DNA of 64,000 nt, taken from Ficedula albicollis (lineage: Eukaryota > Chordata > Aves > Passeriformes > Muscicapidae). The notes below the pieces were generated by a model, which was not told the origin of the DNA, made no database searches, and was given only the letters and a program-made list of their open reading frames with translations. The position numbers and the translations under genes are program-made. Below, one piece after another: positions 1-11,722 of this stretch. The stretch covers positions 19,050,495 to 19,114,494 of the forward strand of contig NC_021681.1 in the NCBI RefSeq assembly GCF_000247815.1. The letters are read 5' to 3'. The stretch's first letter is position 1; the number at the start of each line of letters is the position of its first letter.

Positions 1-1680
1 GGATCTGCACAGTGCTCACAGTCCATGGGACAGTTATACTCAACTGAACATTCCCTAAAGCAAAATGATAAAAATATCTTTGTTGTGTGTTTTGAAAATT
101 AAGTTTTATACGGTTAATACCATGTAAGGTGCAAATAAATAACATCCCAATTTAATGTTAACCCAGCTGTATGACAGGTGGTAAAAGAGATGTAAAGAAA
201 AGGGGATGTGTGCTTTTGTAAGAGATAAAAATATCTGTCATAAAACTGCTGTAACCTTTTGTCTCCTAACCACATATATTACTAAATTATTGAATAATCT
301 AATGCACAGTTTCCTTTATACAGCTGAAGCAATTCACACAGCTTGATATGCAAAACAAACAAACAAGATAGATCATAATTTGACATTTTCGCATGCTTGG
401 CATTGAAAGCAAACTCATTTGGTTTTTTTCAGGAGTATTTTGCATTCTTGGAGTACATCAGCAGTGGTGTGTATATAATGTGTGATGTAAGTGTATCATA
501 GAATGTGTTTATTACAGCCATTTCTCTGTAGCTGCTACAAGGGAACCCCTTTGAGGCTAGATAAAAGTTTGCCAAAAATAATATTCAAATATCCTTTTAA
601 TCAAAACAAGATAAAGAGGAGATTAGTGCCACCAGTGTCAACACCACCACTTCCAAAACATATGCTCAAATAAAACATGAAAGCTTTAGGGGATTGGTTT
701 TGCAAGCTTCAGTAGCTCACACTTCCTCTCTCTTCCAACTCTGTGTATTATTAAAATGCATCAGCTGATGATGTGTGTTAATGACAAGCTCCATCCTCAA
801 AGGGGTCTAATTCATTAAAGGGGATGATCACACTGTAATTCTCAGAATTGAAAACAAAATATTTATTTATATTATTAATTATGAATTTTATTTTAATGTA
901 GAAGATTAGGTTTTTAATGTCATTTAAAGTAAAACAAAGTATATTGCAAGCAAAAAACCTACATAAATATCAAGCAAATTTAAACTTGTGACTAAACGGC
1001 ATGAGGATTTTTCCCCAGAAAATATCAATTTTCATGATTATCATACCTGATAAAGATTTACTATTTTATTTAATTTGAAATCTTGTTCTTCTTCCTCCCC
1101 TCCCTCCCCCTCCCTGGAATAACAATTACAAATTGTATGTTTTTTTCTTTTACTTAAAACTTGTTTAACTTTTAGATTTTTGGAGAGAGTGTAGGACATT
1201 CATCTGTCATCAAAATGATACCCACTGAATTTTATTTAAAATATCAGAATTTATATTCTCCCTCTGTTGTGGCAAAATTTAATCTGTACAGAATCTAAGG
1301 ACTGGATCTAGACATTTCTAATTTAAAAAGCACAGTTTCTGATTTGTTGTGGGAAAGCAAGCTGACAAGAATGAGAGACCTTGATTCAACTCAGTGCTTG
1401 GTGAAGCTACTGGGAGCTGATTTATGGAACGTATCTTTCCTGTCTATCATCACTAGAAAAATTTCACAAAAATGCCAGTTTGGCCCAAAATATGCATTTG
1501 ATGGTTGTGTGGGATGGATTTGGCCACCAAAGTCTGCCAATAAAAATTAAACAAACACTTAAATTCGGAGGGCACTGGGCATGTAAACATCCTTAAAACT
1601 CACAGTCAACTGCTTAACCAGGCATGGATGGTAGTTGGGGATTGTGTCTTTTGCATCCATGAAATCCTACATATCACAGG
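1..1680. other. Non-coding AT-rich DNA, nothing recognised
   Basis: No frame here reads as a protein and no repeat family is recognisable. The only texture is a short C/T-rich run near 1,087-1,115 and ordinary AT-rich sequence. Two short open frames (491-673 and 1,344-1,550) have no domain, no splice context and biased composition, so I treat them as chance. Confidence 0.6.
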
Positions 1681-2250
1681 ATTTCCTTGGGAATTCCAGC
1701 CAAGACCTTGGGGAGCCCCTGTGCTGTGTTTAACTGTTTGACACAAGTCCCACATGGCTGCTGCTCAGGGCCAGGGCATGTCCAGGGGCTGCACACAGCC
1801 ATGAGCTTAGAAGCAGGGGAAGAGGGTATCATTAGCACAAATCCCCAGCAAAGCACATGGATTAAGAAAAAACAGGGATGGAACTTAAGCCCAGGGATTT
1901 TTTTTCTGTACATCCCTGGGACAAAACTGCCATTTCTTCCAGGTCGTTCTGTCTGGTGGAGCCCCTCACCGAGCCACCACACTGCACTGAGTCACTGCTC
2001 CACATTTGCCACTGTCCTTTTTGCTCCTCTGATCCAGAGTGAAGGTGCTCCACGGGCACAGTGGGCACTGGGAAAGGCCACACCTGGGGGTCTGTGCTGC
2101 AGAGCCACATTTAGGGCCAGTCCCCAGGAATGGGTGCCAACAAGACGAAGCTGAAACTGGGAGCACCAGTCACACCAACTGCTCTGATGCTCCGGATGAA
2201 TGTGATGCTGAAAACAGCTTATTGAAAAAACACAGCCATGTGAAAGCAAA
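1681..2250. other. GC-richer block of unknown origin, overlapping open frames on both strands
   Basis: This stretch is clearly richer in G+C than its flanks and has open frames in several phases at once (155 codons on + at 1,687-2,154; 114 and 102 codons on -). Openness in many frames together is what a locally GC-rich sequence gives by chance, and none of the translations shows a domain, signal peptide or repeat I recognise. The abrupt compositional change would fit an old transposable element or LTR fragment, but I see no diagnostic ends. It could also be a transcribed non-coding exon. Function unknown. Confidence 0.35.
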
Positions 2251-3715
2251 ACTAGAATATTGCACAGATTTAAATACACAAAAATTAGTGTTTGGCCTGC
2301 TCTGAAATCCCACAAGAACACAGATTTTAGGCACACTTACATAATTTTATCAGATGCTTCCCTTTAGTTGTCTGTGACCTCAGAACCATTTAGATGAATA
2401 CCTCTCTTGTTTGAAATAAAGAGGTGTCCATTAGTGGAGTGATTCATGATGGCATTTGATGTAGAAGAAGCTGCACTCTTTATAAATAGCCATTACAGAC
2501 ACCTTGCTCCAGAAATTTGGCATGCATTTAAGAGAGAAATGTTCGAAAACATGGGTAGCAAAAATAAAAACTTCAAAGGAGTCTACAGTATTTTCAGAAA
2601 TCTTTACTGAATTCATACATATTTACTGAATAAGCAGAACACTTTAAGCCACTTTACTCTTCCTGTGACCATTACCAATTTGTTACAAGGCAATAGTACA
2701 AAATACATAGTGCCTGTACTAAATATATTCTGAATTTCTGAAAAAGTTATATTTAACTAATGAGGTACATAGGGAAAAGCACAATATTTGAATACACCTT
2801 CTAATTTTCACTGAATTTGAAATAAAAAAATTAACTAGGTTAGCCCCCATTACTGTCTGCAAAAGAGATCAATTCCTATGGCTTTTAGTGGCACAAACAA
2901 TGCCATGGGACACAAGACTTTCTTGAAGGTTTTGAAATATGATCTTTTCACTATTTAGTAATCATGCCCATAAAACTTGCTTGTATCAAAGTATGAAACC
3001 GATTCTAATGTGGCTTTCCCAGCCAGGAATTATCCACTATTAAGGTAATTACTAGGGGAGAACTAAATTCACATGAAACTCCTTGACATATTAGGCCAAG
3101 AAAGTCACTGAAAAACTCTTGTTTACTTATATACTACTATATACTCTTTTCAAGCTTGTTTTTTATATCACTAGCACTAGTACAAAATACAATTATTAGA
3201 AAAAGCTCAAAGCACAAAGCTACTTTTTGAAGAGCACAATTAAAGTAAACCAGACATAGCTCCAGAGCTGCAATAGAAGGGCAAAGACAAATTAGAGTTT
3301 TAAGGAGGAAGGTGGAAAAGGCACTTCACTGCAAAGCAGGGCAACAGTAAAACTGTGCATCAACAAATTACTTCAACTCATAGTACACGTGACAATTTAT
3401 TTACTAAAAAGGTAATGATTTATTGTGCCCTTGAGTTCTAGTTCATCTTCACACAGTTTAATTACAATTTCCTTCCTATGGTGAAAACACACAACTCACA
3501 GTTATTAGTTTGTAGGATAAGATCACATCTTTCAAAACCATAGCAGGTCATTCACTACCAAATGTCTGTGAAAATGCCTCTATAACCTGGTAAGTCTGGC
3601 TAAGCAGCACAGGAGGCTACACCCCACATGATATCAGGCAAACATATCAGTGTGTACATAAAGACTTAAACAGTTCCCAAATGCTGTGCTCCATGAGTGC
3701 TCCTCCCTTTGTATT
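2251..3715. other. Non-coding AT-rich DNA, nothing recognised
   Basis: No gene, RNA or repeat family recognised. The sequence is plain AT-rich DNA with short A and T runs. Confidence 0.6.
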
Positions 3716-3965
3716 TACCATGCAGAAGATGGTATCTTGAATGTAAACAGTGTGTGCTGCTCGGGTTTGGGGCTGAGTTAATTAATGCTGATTGTTTGCA
3801 CAGGATAAACCATCTCATTCTTCCTGTGAGATGCTTCCAACAGAAGATTTAAGAGTCTTTATTTTCCCCTCAAGCATTGAGAAGTCAGATGGAAACCAGG
3901 CCAAAAACCTTCACCAAAGGCTTTTGATTTAACCATGCTACTGATGCATGTCAGAGTTTTAGCAT
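3716..3965. promoter_or_regulatory. Candidate conserved non-coding element
   Basis: The block holds a homeodomain-type TTAATTAAT core near 3,777-3,786 next to a GATTGTTTGC forkhead/SOX-like word, and it has a more balanced base composition than its flanks. It has no open frame and no repeat signature. This texture is typical of vertebrate developmental enhancers, but it is inferred from motif content only. No conservation was measured, and the boundaries are approximate. Confidence 0.28.
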
Positions 3966-5702
3966 GTACTTACGAAGGATACCAAATCCTGACAACTTTC
4001 CGGCCCTTTGGTGAGGTTAAGTTAGCAACTTGCCCAGGGAAAGTAAATTTTTGCCCTCATGGTGGCAGAGAGAAACTAGAAAATAGAACTCATTGGACAA
4101 GGCAAAAATAAAAGTTACTGTGAAAATTTCGTTTTGTTATTAAATTTAAATTACAATTTTTGAGAATCATAAGGAACTTTTCCAAGTTTTTCACCTTGTG
4201 CTGGCTTTACCACCAACTTTCATATACAGAAGACATGTAAACAGTATGGTTATGTGAACAGATACCCAGATATTCCACCACACCCCCCTACCCAGTGTAA
4301 AAGTAAAGTTAGGAAGAAATTGCTTTTACAGAATTTTTCCTGAAGAAAGTTTTTCACTTGCAAGCAATGCTTTCAATCTAAATACAGATTTTCTTTTGGA
4401 AGAAATTCCAAAATAATTTATTGTGAAAAAAGTTTAGAAAATTATTTTCATATCCTAACTGGAATTAAACAAACTTAACCAGAATTTAGTTTTATAGCCA
4501 GTCTTAGTTTCCTTATTGAAAGTGTGTCTGGGTGTGGAAGTGCAAACAAAATATTTGGTTTTCAGTATGTTCCAGTACTTTCAGTGCTTGCAATTTTCAA
4601 TTACAAAATTCATATAAACGCTTTCCTCAATTACTTTGCAGCAGATGCACAATTAATTTAACTCACAAAAATGAGCACTTGGCTAAGTAGCATGTCTAAG
4701 TAGCGTGTTGGGGGTTTTGAATTTCTATCAGTTATCCATGACCTAAATAACGCTATGCTGGTGTGCACAGTTTGAACGAGAAGAGCTGCACAAATATATA
4801 ACAGACTTGAGAAACCATGAAACAATCACGTACTTACATCTTAGTTTATAAACTCATTTAGTATACAAGATAATGAAAAAAAAAGGACTTTTCTATTTGC
4901 AATTATGCTGTTATTAAGTGGCAAAAGCTGCAGTTGAATAAAAAGATTTTTCTTCACTTAGAAGAAATATTTAAAATTAAGCTTGGATATTTTACTATCA
5001 AAAAAACTTAAATTGATTTCTTAAAGTGATTGTTTTGTTACTCTACTGCAATGTTCATCACTGGTAAAATCATTACAAATCCAATACTAAAGTGATGGTT
5101 ATTGCAGTTATACACATCTCTCATACATTTCATGCAGCTGTTTCAAACCACTTTCAAAAAAATAAGTTTAACACAACACTCATTAGAGGAAAGTTTAATT
5201 TTAACCATCTAAAAATGAGACAAAAGTTTGCCTCCAGTCGCACAAGAACAGGGAAGGGAATCCAGCAGTCTTGGCTCTCCATCTTTTCTTTACACTTATG
5301 AATCTACATTAATTTATTGGGAAACACATTTAAAGGAAGGTCTGCCCTACAGTGATGGTGTTAGCACGAAAAAGTTCAAGAGGTAACACAGACCCCTAAA
5401 TTCTATGTACCATCTCCAAAACTTCTCTGCTCCCAAACTAAAGTCATGCCCAACTCAGGATAGTGCAAACTAAAATAGAGATGCAATCCTTTATATCCCT
5501 GTGGCCACAAGTAAGAGATTTACCAGTGAAAAGAAATGTTACAGCTACTTGAACATGAATTTTGGTGTCATATTTGCTCTGTTTTCAGAAATTATAACTG
5601 TCAGCGCAAGCCATTGAAATTCTTCTGAAGAACAGGAAGAACCCAAACATTTCCTTCATGTCAAAAAACAACAAGAGGGCTTCTATCCCCAGCAATTAAA
5701 AA
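3966..5702. other. Non-coding AT-rich DNA, minor repeat only
   Basis: Nothing gene-like. Near 4,682-4,708 a short direct repeat (CTAAGTAGC, two copies about 14 bp apart) is visible. The rest is featureless AT-rich sequence. Confidence 0.6.
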
Positions 5703-5703
5703 A

Positions 5704-5920
5704 TGGAAGTGCATGTCCTGACATGAGTTTTAATTACTGTATGGCGGCAACTGACCTTTTTCCAGACAGTTTGGGGCGGCTGCATGAAGGACCCATTTCC
5801 CATGAAACCAGTTGGAAGTGCATGTCCTGACATGAGTTTTAATTACTGTATGGCGGCAACTGACCTTTTTCCAGACAGTTTGGGGCGACTGTATGAAGGA
5901 CCCATTTCCCATGAAACCAG
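5704..5920. repeat. Tandem duplication, 109-bp unit, two copies
   Basis: Two head-to-tail copies (about 5,704-5,812 and 5,813-5,920) differ at only about two positions, G/A and C/T, in the segment just after the shared TTTGGGGCG. Each copy carries a CATGTC-CT-GACATG near-palindrome and a TTTTAATTACTG homeodomain-type word. The high identity implies a recent duplication. Open frames crossing it (for example 5,730-5,936 on -) simply repeat themselves and are not protein-like. The duplicated sequence itself looks regulatory rather than coding. Confidence 0.92.
5709..5728. promoter_or_regulatory. p53/p63-like palindromic site, copy 1
   Basis: Two adjacent decamers centred on CATG match the p53-family pattern RRRCWWGYYY in about 17 of 20 positions by eye. 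The first decamer has one mismatch and the second has two. An identical copy lies 109 bp downstream at 5,818-5,837 because of the tandem duplication. Binding is not shown; the match is inference from the consensus. Confidence 0.3.
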
Positions 5921-7755
5921 CCTCCAAAGATTTCATCAGACAAAATGATAATGAGCTAGTGCAGTTGAAATGAGCTGATTAGTTTTTCCCCCCAGCTGCT
6001 GTTCAATTAATGAACCACTTTTTAAAATTTTGAAATGAAATTCACTAGTCATCTATTTTTATTTTCTTAAATTGAAAACTGATAAATGAATTCAGCCTCT
6101 TGGTGACACAAACAAAAATAGTTTGAATTTCAGATCTTGAAGAAGTGTTAGGAATTAAAAAAAAAAAGCAGTTTTAAAAGCAGTGTGAATATTTAGCAGC
6201 AAATATTCCTAAAGAACTGTTAAAATACAGATGATCGAAGTAGCAGCCAAAAAAGGGATGCAAATGACTCTTAAATGAAAGGTCATAGAGCACGAGAGGT
6301 GTTTAATCCAAATAACAAACTGTTGTTGTCAATGAAAGATCTGATACAAACTGATTTAGATAATGCAGAAAAATGAACACACAATTTGACAGCTACCCTG
6401 GATTTACAGAATCATGGGATTAAATGCTTTCCACTTATTCAAAGAGGATTAGTCAGGATACATTTATTTATTTAAAGCAGATCTTTTACAGAACTAAAGA
6501 GTTTACAAATGATATGGAGTGATGGAAAATAGAAAATCCATATCAGCTTTAGCTTCTATCATTCAGCCACAGATGGGAAACTGCTTACTACCAAATACAC
6601 AAGATAGTGCATTAGCAAAATAATAATAATAATAATAATATTAATAAGTTTGGTGTAGCCTTAAACTATTTAGTCAAGGAAAGCGAACACTTAAACACTT
6701 GCACAGGCCACTTGAAGAGAAAGGTGATAAAATGTGAACACACTAATGAAACATCCACAGCTAGAGCTGATCCTGGAAAACACAGGTACAAATCAGGGAT
6801 AATGCTGCTGGAATTGTTATAGCTGCCGTTGGTCTGAGATGGAAGATACGAACCAGATGAGATTGGAAAGCAGGATTCCTGCATGCAAGTCCAAGAACTG
6901 CTGAACACTCACTACAGGGCACTGATTAAGTCACTTCACTTTTCAGTCCCCATCTCTGTTAAGTAGAGAAGATTTTAACCTGAAAACCACTAAAGTTTTA
7001 ATTAAATGTCTGATAAGTGATTTAGTCTTATAGTAAAAGCTTCTCCTCATGAGCAAAATAATAACAGCAACATTGTTTGAAAGTTTTTGCCTGTGCTAGA
7101 ATCCTGTCAAAGCCCAGTTTTCATCAGTGTTGAAGGATATTTATCAGCTCTGGCAGTGCTCTGTGCTGGCTCTGGGATTCCTCTTTGTCACCAAGGTGCT
7201 GGAGGTAAAAATCTTATATTAATTTTTTTGGTAAGAAAATCTATACGTTAGAGGCCAAACAAGTGAGAAATACCTCTAAATATGACAATAAATGGAAAAG
7301 AAACAGCTCAATGTAACTGGGCCACTGGAGTGTTTGCAGAATCACAAGTGAAATTTGCATTGTAATTGTCAGTTTCTGAACTCAATATATTTAACATCCT
7401 TCATGTCATCCCTATGTTGCTGTGCTTCAAGCACTCCTGCTCCCTCTTCAAAATTAAATCACCTTCCTGGGTATCAATTCCAGTTATAAATGTGAACAGG
7501 TTGCACAATAGCAGCTCATAATAATATTTGTGTAGCTGGGGAATTTTGTTTCCCTTCAGAACACCCACGATCCATATGCTTCTTTTCCTCCCAAACCCCA
7601 AGCATGCAAGAATGGTCTAAAGAATCAAGAAGGGACAAAAGCAAGTAGCTACCACACCTCTAGTCTACCCTTTGCACATGACTAATACCAAAGACAGTGC
7701 CTTGAAGACAGAAATATGAGCTTTATGAGCTAAAGTTAAAACTGATCAATGTGAA
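5921..7755. other. Non-coding DNA with an AAT microsatellite
   Basis: No gene is recognised. The first 70 bases may extend the regulatory-looking sequence of the duplication. A run of AAT triplets lies at 6,620-6,647. The rest is AT-rich and unremarkable. Confidence 0.55.
6620..6647. repeat. (AAT)n microsatellite
   Basis: About seven TAA/AAT triplets in a row, with one interruption (ATATTAATAA) at the distal end. Confidence 0.9.
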
Positions 7756-7965
7756 AGCCTTCGCTAAATGAACTACACGCAGTTTTAGCTGCCGTGATGT
7801 ACCTGATTTAATTTGCATCACATGAAATGATCCAGATAATGACAGTGACCCCTGTGCCTGTTCATTTCATTTCCCCAAACTGCTGGGCCTATCATTAACC
7901 AAGACAAGATAAGATAACAGATGGCTGTGAATTAATCCTATCTTCAAATATCAAATGCAAAAAAG
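7756..7965. promoter_or_regulatory. Candidate enhancer: POU, GATA, E-box and homeobox motifs
   Basis: In 210 bp there are a TTAATTTGCAT octamer/homeodomain word, a TGACAG MEIS/TGIF word, a double GATA (AGATAAGATAAC, about 7,907-7,917) directly followed by an E-box CAGATG (7,918-7,923), a reverse GATA (CTATCA), and a bicoid-type TTAATCC. The GATA plus E-box spacing resembles haematopoietic or neural composite sites, but the cell type cannot be told from sequence. No open frame and no repeat family. The call rests on motif clustering alone. Confidence 0.38.
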
Positions 7966-10900
7966 TGTCTCAATTAAGACAAATTAATTTAGATTCAGCA
8001 TTCTAGAAATACGTCGAAATACATTTTGTGTCCACTTCAGGGTACAATAACAAGTTCATAAATGAACTCACACTTTTTTACTGATGGGGATGCTGATAAA
8101 GCAAAAACTGTAAAACTTTCCAAATGTGTTACTTCAACCATTTTGCTCAGATTTGAAAAAGCAGACATGTAGATTTATTTAAATATTGACCCTAACCTTG
8201 TGACTAGATGTAAATAGGATTTGACAACATAGCCACAGTTTTCGGGAAACAATGACCTCATTATGATCACTCTGAATTTTCTATCACTCAAGCAGACTTG
8301 TGAACACTGTCCAATCCTGAGGATTCCTATTACAAATACTAAATACTTTTTTTTCATAACTCTCTAGAAGACTTGTATATCTATTTATGTAATATATATA
8401 CTCATGTATAAATTGCTTCCTTAGAATATATGCCAGATGAAGAGAGAGAAGCAAGGGCATTGAGAGCAACAATAGGAATTCAGGAAGAGTGGAATAGTGA
8501 GGAAGCCACCTGCTTTGACATGCCAGAGCCTGAGCCTTATTGTTTCATAGCTGAACTCCTACTGAAACTATGAATTTGAGTCCTTTGAGCTATCTGTGGT
8601 AGACAACTCTTCATCGAGGAGCTAAGTGCCTCCAGGTCACCAGCAAAACACCAAACACTGAAAAGCAGCAGTGAAGTACTTCAAAAAAGAACAGGTAGAC
8701 ACGTACACTCACAAAGCTCCTCTTGTGAAGATGCATCCTATGCCAGCAAACAAATGCTGCTTCTTTTCTTCTCTCTAAAGCTCAGAACATTCACAAAGTG
8801 CGAAATATTCTAAATGATACACATCCAAGATGCAAGAATCCTACTTACACTCTTCTTGACGGGTAAAAGTGTCATAAGGAATCGTCAGCACTTACGACTA
8901 CGTGGTCAAGTACCTTGTTTGGTGAACAGCACTCCCGTTTCTCCTCCAAATATTCATAAGTGCTACCAGTGCTGCAGACATTCTGGCTGCACAGAATGTA
9001 ACTAAGAATCTACCCTTCCATTCCAGAGAAATTTAGAATATAGCAAGCCACCCTCACAGGTTAAATATAAGGATATCTAATTCTGCCAATGAATTACAAA
9101 TTTCACAATCTGAAAACTGTACCTTGTGACGCAGTGATATAGCACAGAAACACTGTTGTTTTTCATTTTCTGGTTAAAATGCTGCTGTCACTGCAGGTAT
9201 TATCCCTCTAGATTTCTCTGAAGACTCTGATGCTCCTGGATATAAAATACTTCTGCCAATTTGAAATAGGCAGAAAAGGACCTCTCAAGCTCTGTCCATG
9301 TCTCCATAATACATGGGAGCAGTTAAAACAAGACAGTTAAAATATTGTATAAAATTCTAGGATGAAGGCTGTGACAGGGATGCTCTTCTGCCCCAGTCAA
9401 ACTACCAGATTTTGCTTGGGATTTTTATTCCCATTGCTTCCAACACAGCTGCTCTTCACTGATGCCATTCTCATCTGTTATTTCATTCTCCTTATCACTC
9501 CTGTTTCCCCTGCTGCAGTTTTATTGACTACATTTGTATTATCCTGGATCCCCTCTCCTAAGTCATTCACTCTGATTTTACAATTCACTGTTTCTCTCTG
9601 CTCTTTCTCTTTACCCAGATGATTCAAGTCTTCACACTTTTATTACTGAATTCCTTTAGATATTTCTCAAAGAATTCAGTAATCAATTATGAGAAAACAT
9701 TGATTTCAGCAGGACTGAATATCTGTGTTCTTATCAATACCTATCTTCTTTAGCTCAAGATCAATTTTCCACCTCAAGGGAAAAACAGATCTAAATGTTC
9801 ACCCAACCATGCAAATACTGTACTTATTTCATTAGAACTCTGTGGAAGACTCATCACACTATGGCAGTGGATGCCATGAACTTAAATTACAAAAGCAGTT
9901 AGAATAAAATAATTAATATTCAAAGAGGATGTGAGTTAACAGTATAAGAAATAAACAGTCACCCACGAGCAGATGAGGATCCTCCTCTTTTCCATGTGGT
10001 GCATGTTGGTGTTTTTCCAGATGGATGTTATGTGAGAGCCCAGTGAGCGAGTTGTATTTGTTATCAGCAATTATCTGATCACAACTGACACACAAGATGT
10101 AGTCTTGAAACTGAAGAACCCAGTACACAGCCACAGAAAGCACTATTAAGTTGGTTAATCAGCTGATTTCTCTCTTCCCACACCAAAAAGAAATAAAAAT
10201 GCCTCTTTACATATTCTCTGGTGAAAGTAAAGAAAACCCTCCAAACTTTTTCAAAACGAAGACATCTTCAAATCTTTAACACAATGGAGCAGCTGCTACT
10301 GAGTTTCCTTGATGGGTATATTCTGTCATTAGGGAAATCAGAGGCCCTGCTAAATACCTTTTTTGTTTGGTTGTTTGTCAGCTCAAATACTGATTAGGTT
10401 CTCTGACAACCACATCGTTTGTTTGCAAAAATACAGGGAGAAAAACCTTCAGTTGCAACTTGCATTCTGTAGAAGCAGTGCATACACTCGGAAATATTTT
10501 GTTAAACTCATTTACAGTAGGAGATTTTACCATTACTTAAAAACAATGTAGAAAAGCTCAACTTAGATGATTCTTTCAGTATCGCTGTGCAAAAATATAA
10601 AATCTATTAAAATACTCAATCCAGAGCAGATAGTAAACTTGCAAATTTTACTTAGGAAATACTAAGTTTGCAATTAAAGTATATTTTGAGTAAAACAATA
10701 ATGAGTTCTGAAACTAAGCACAGTATTGAAAAAGATGAGTCAGAGTATGAGCTACTTGACAAAAGAAACTTCAACAAAGAGGAGTTTGTGACAGAAGGGT
10801 AAGGGCCCTTTTTTATCTTACCATAGCCTTGGATATAAATCAGAGCTGGCCAGAACAATAGTATTTACATGGCAAGCTGTGAAAGCCTAAAGAGATTTCT

Positions 10901-11355
10901 CTACCTTCATCTGGAAAAACCCACATCCAAACACACCATCTGCCATGGCCTGCCCAAAGCCCCTGTGTCCTTGAGTGCTGTGGACATCCACAGGCACAAC
11001 CAGCCTGCAATTAACTTGTACCTTGCTCTGCTGATACTCAGCATAGAGTGGGGTGTGCATGCTTGCACACAGACACATTCTAAATGATTATTTTTAAACT
11101 GCAATCCCAAAAATTACCAGGCTTCAGGTCATGGAAAACATAAATGTTACTGATAGTTATAATACTGATAGTCATGATAGAAAATATGCAAAATTATCTG
11201 GGGAACATGGTTTTAGTTCTAATATAAATAAGAATATATTCTACGTAACATCATAAATACTAAATATGCTCTTATTGAAATGTTGAAATTTCTGGTGGCA
11301 GAACTCTGACAGTGTCTGCAGCTTGTTGAAACTTTTAACGATACATCAAAATTTA
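7966..11355. other. Non-coding AT-rich DNA; possible ancient repeat traces
   Basis: No gene recognised. Short segments near 8,546-8,583 and 9,695-9,725 resemble the CCATTGACTTCAATGG-type ancient interspersed repeat common in reptile and bird DNA; they are badly diverged. A few CpGs cluster near 8,860-8,935. The 86-codon frame at 9,362-9,622 is a hydrophobic, T-rich chance frame. Confidence 0.5.
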
Positions 11356-11722
11356 TCTCTGGAAACACAAGAAAGAGAGAACATCAATTTAATGCTGAAA
11401 AAGAGGGCCTCTTATTTACTTAATTTATGTTTATTCTGTGCTAGCCAGTGATCATAAGTACGTGTCTATACAGCCTGTCCTTCAGCAGGGGAGAGAGAAC
11501 AATAACTAGCCAGTGATCATAAGTACGTGTCTATACACCCTGTCCTTCAGCAGTGGAGAGAGAATAATAGTATCTCTGGAAACACAAGAAAGAGAGAACA
11601 TCAATTTAATGCTGAAAAAGAGGGCCTCTTATTTACTTAATTTATGTTTATTCTGTGCTAGCCAGTGATCATAAGTACGTGTCTATACAGCCTGTCCTTC
11701 AGCAGGGGAGAGAGAACAATAA
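11356..11722. repeat. Nested tandem duplication, order A-B-B-A-B
   Basis: A segment A of about 85 bp starting TCTCTGGAAACACAAG occurs at 11,356 and 11,573. A 65-bp segment B starting CTAGCCAGTGATC occurs at 11,441, 11,506 and 11,658. The A+B unit repeats with period 217 and B alone repeats with period 65. The middle B copy differs at several positions; the first and third are almost identical. The order suggests B was duplicated first, or that unequal exchange removed one B from the last unit. No coding potential. Confidence 0.93.
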
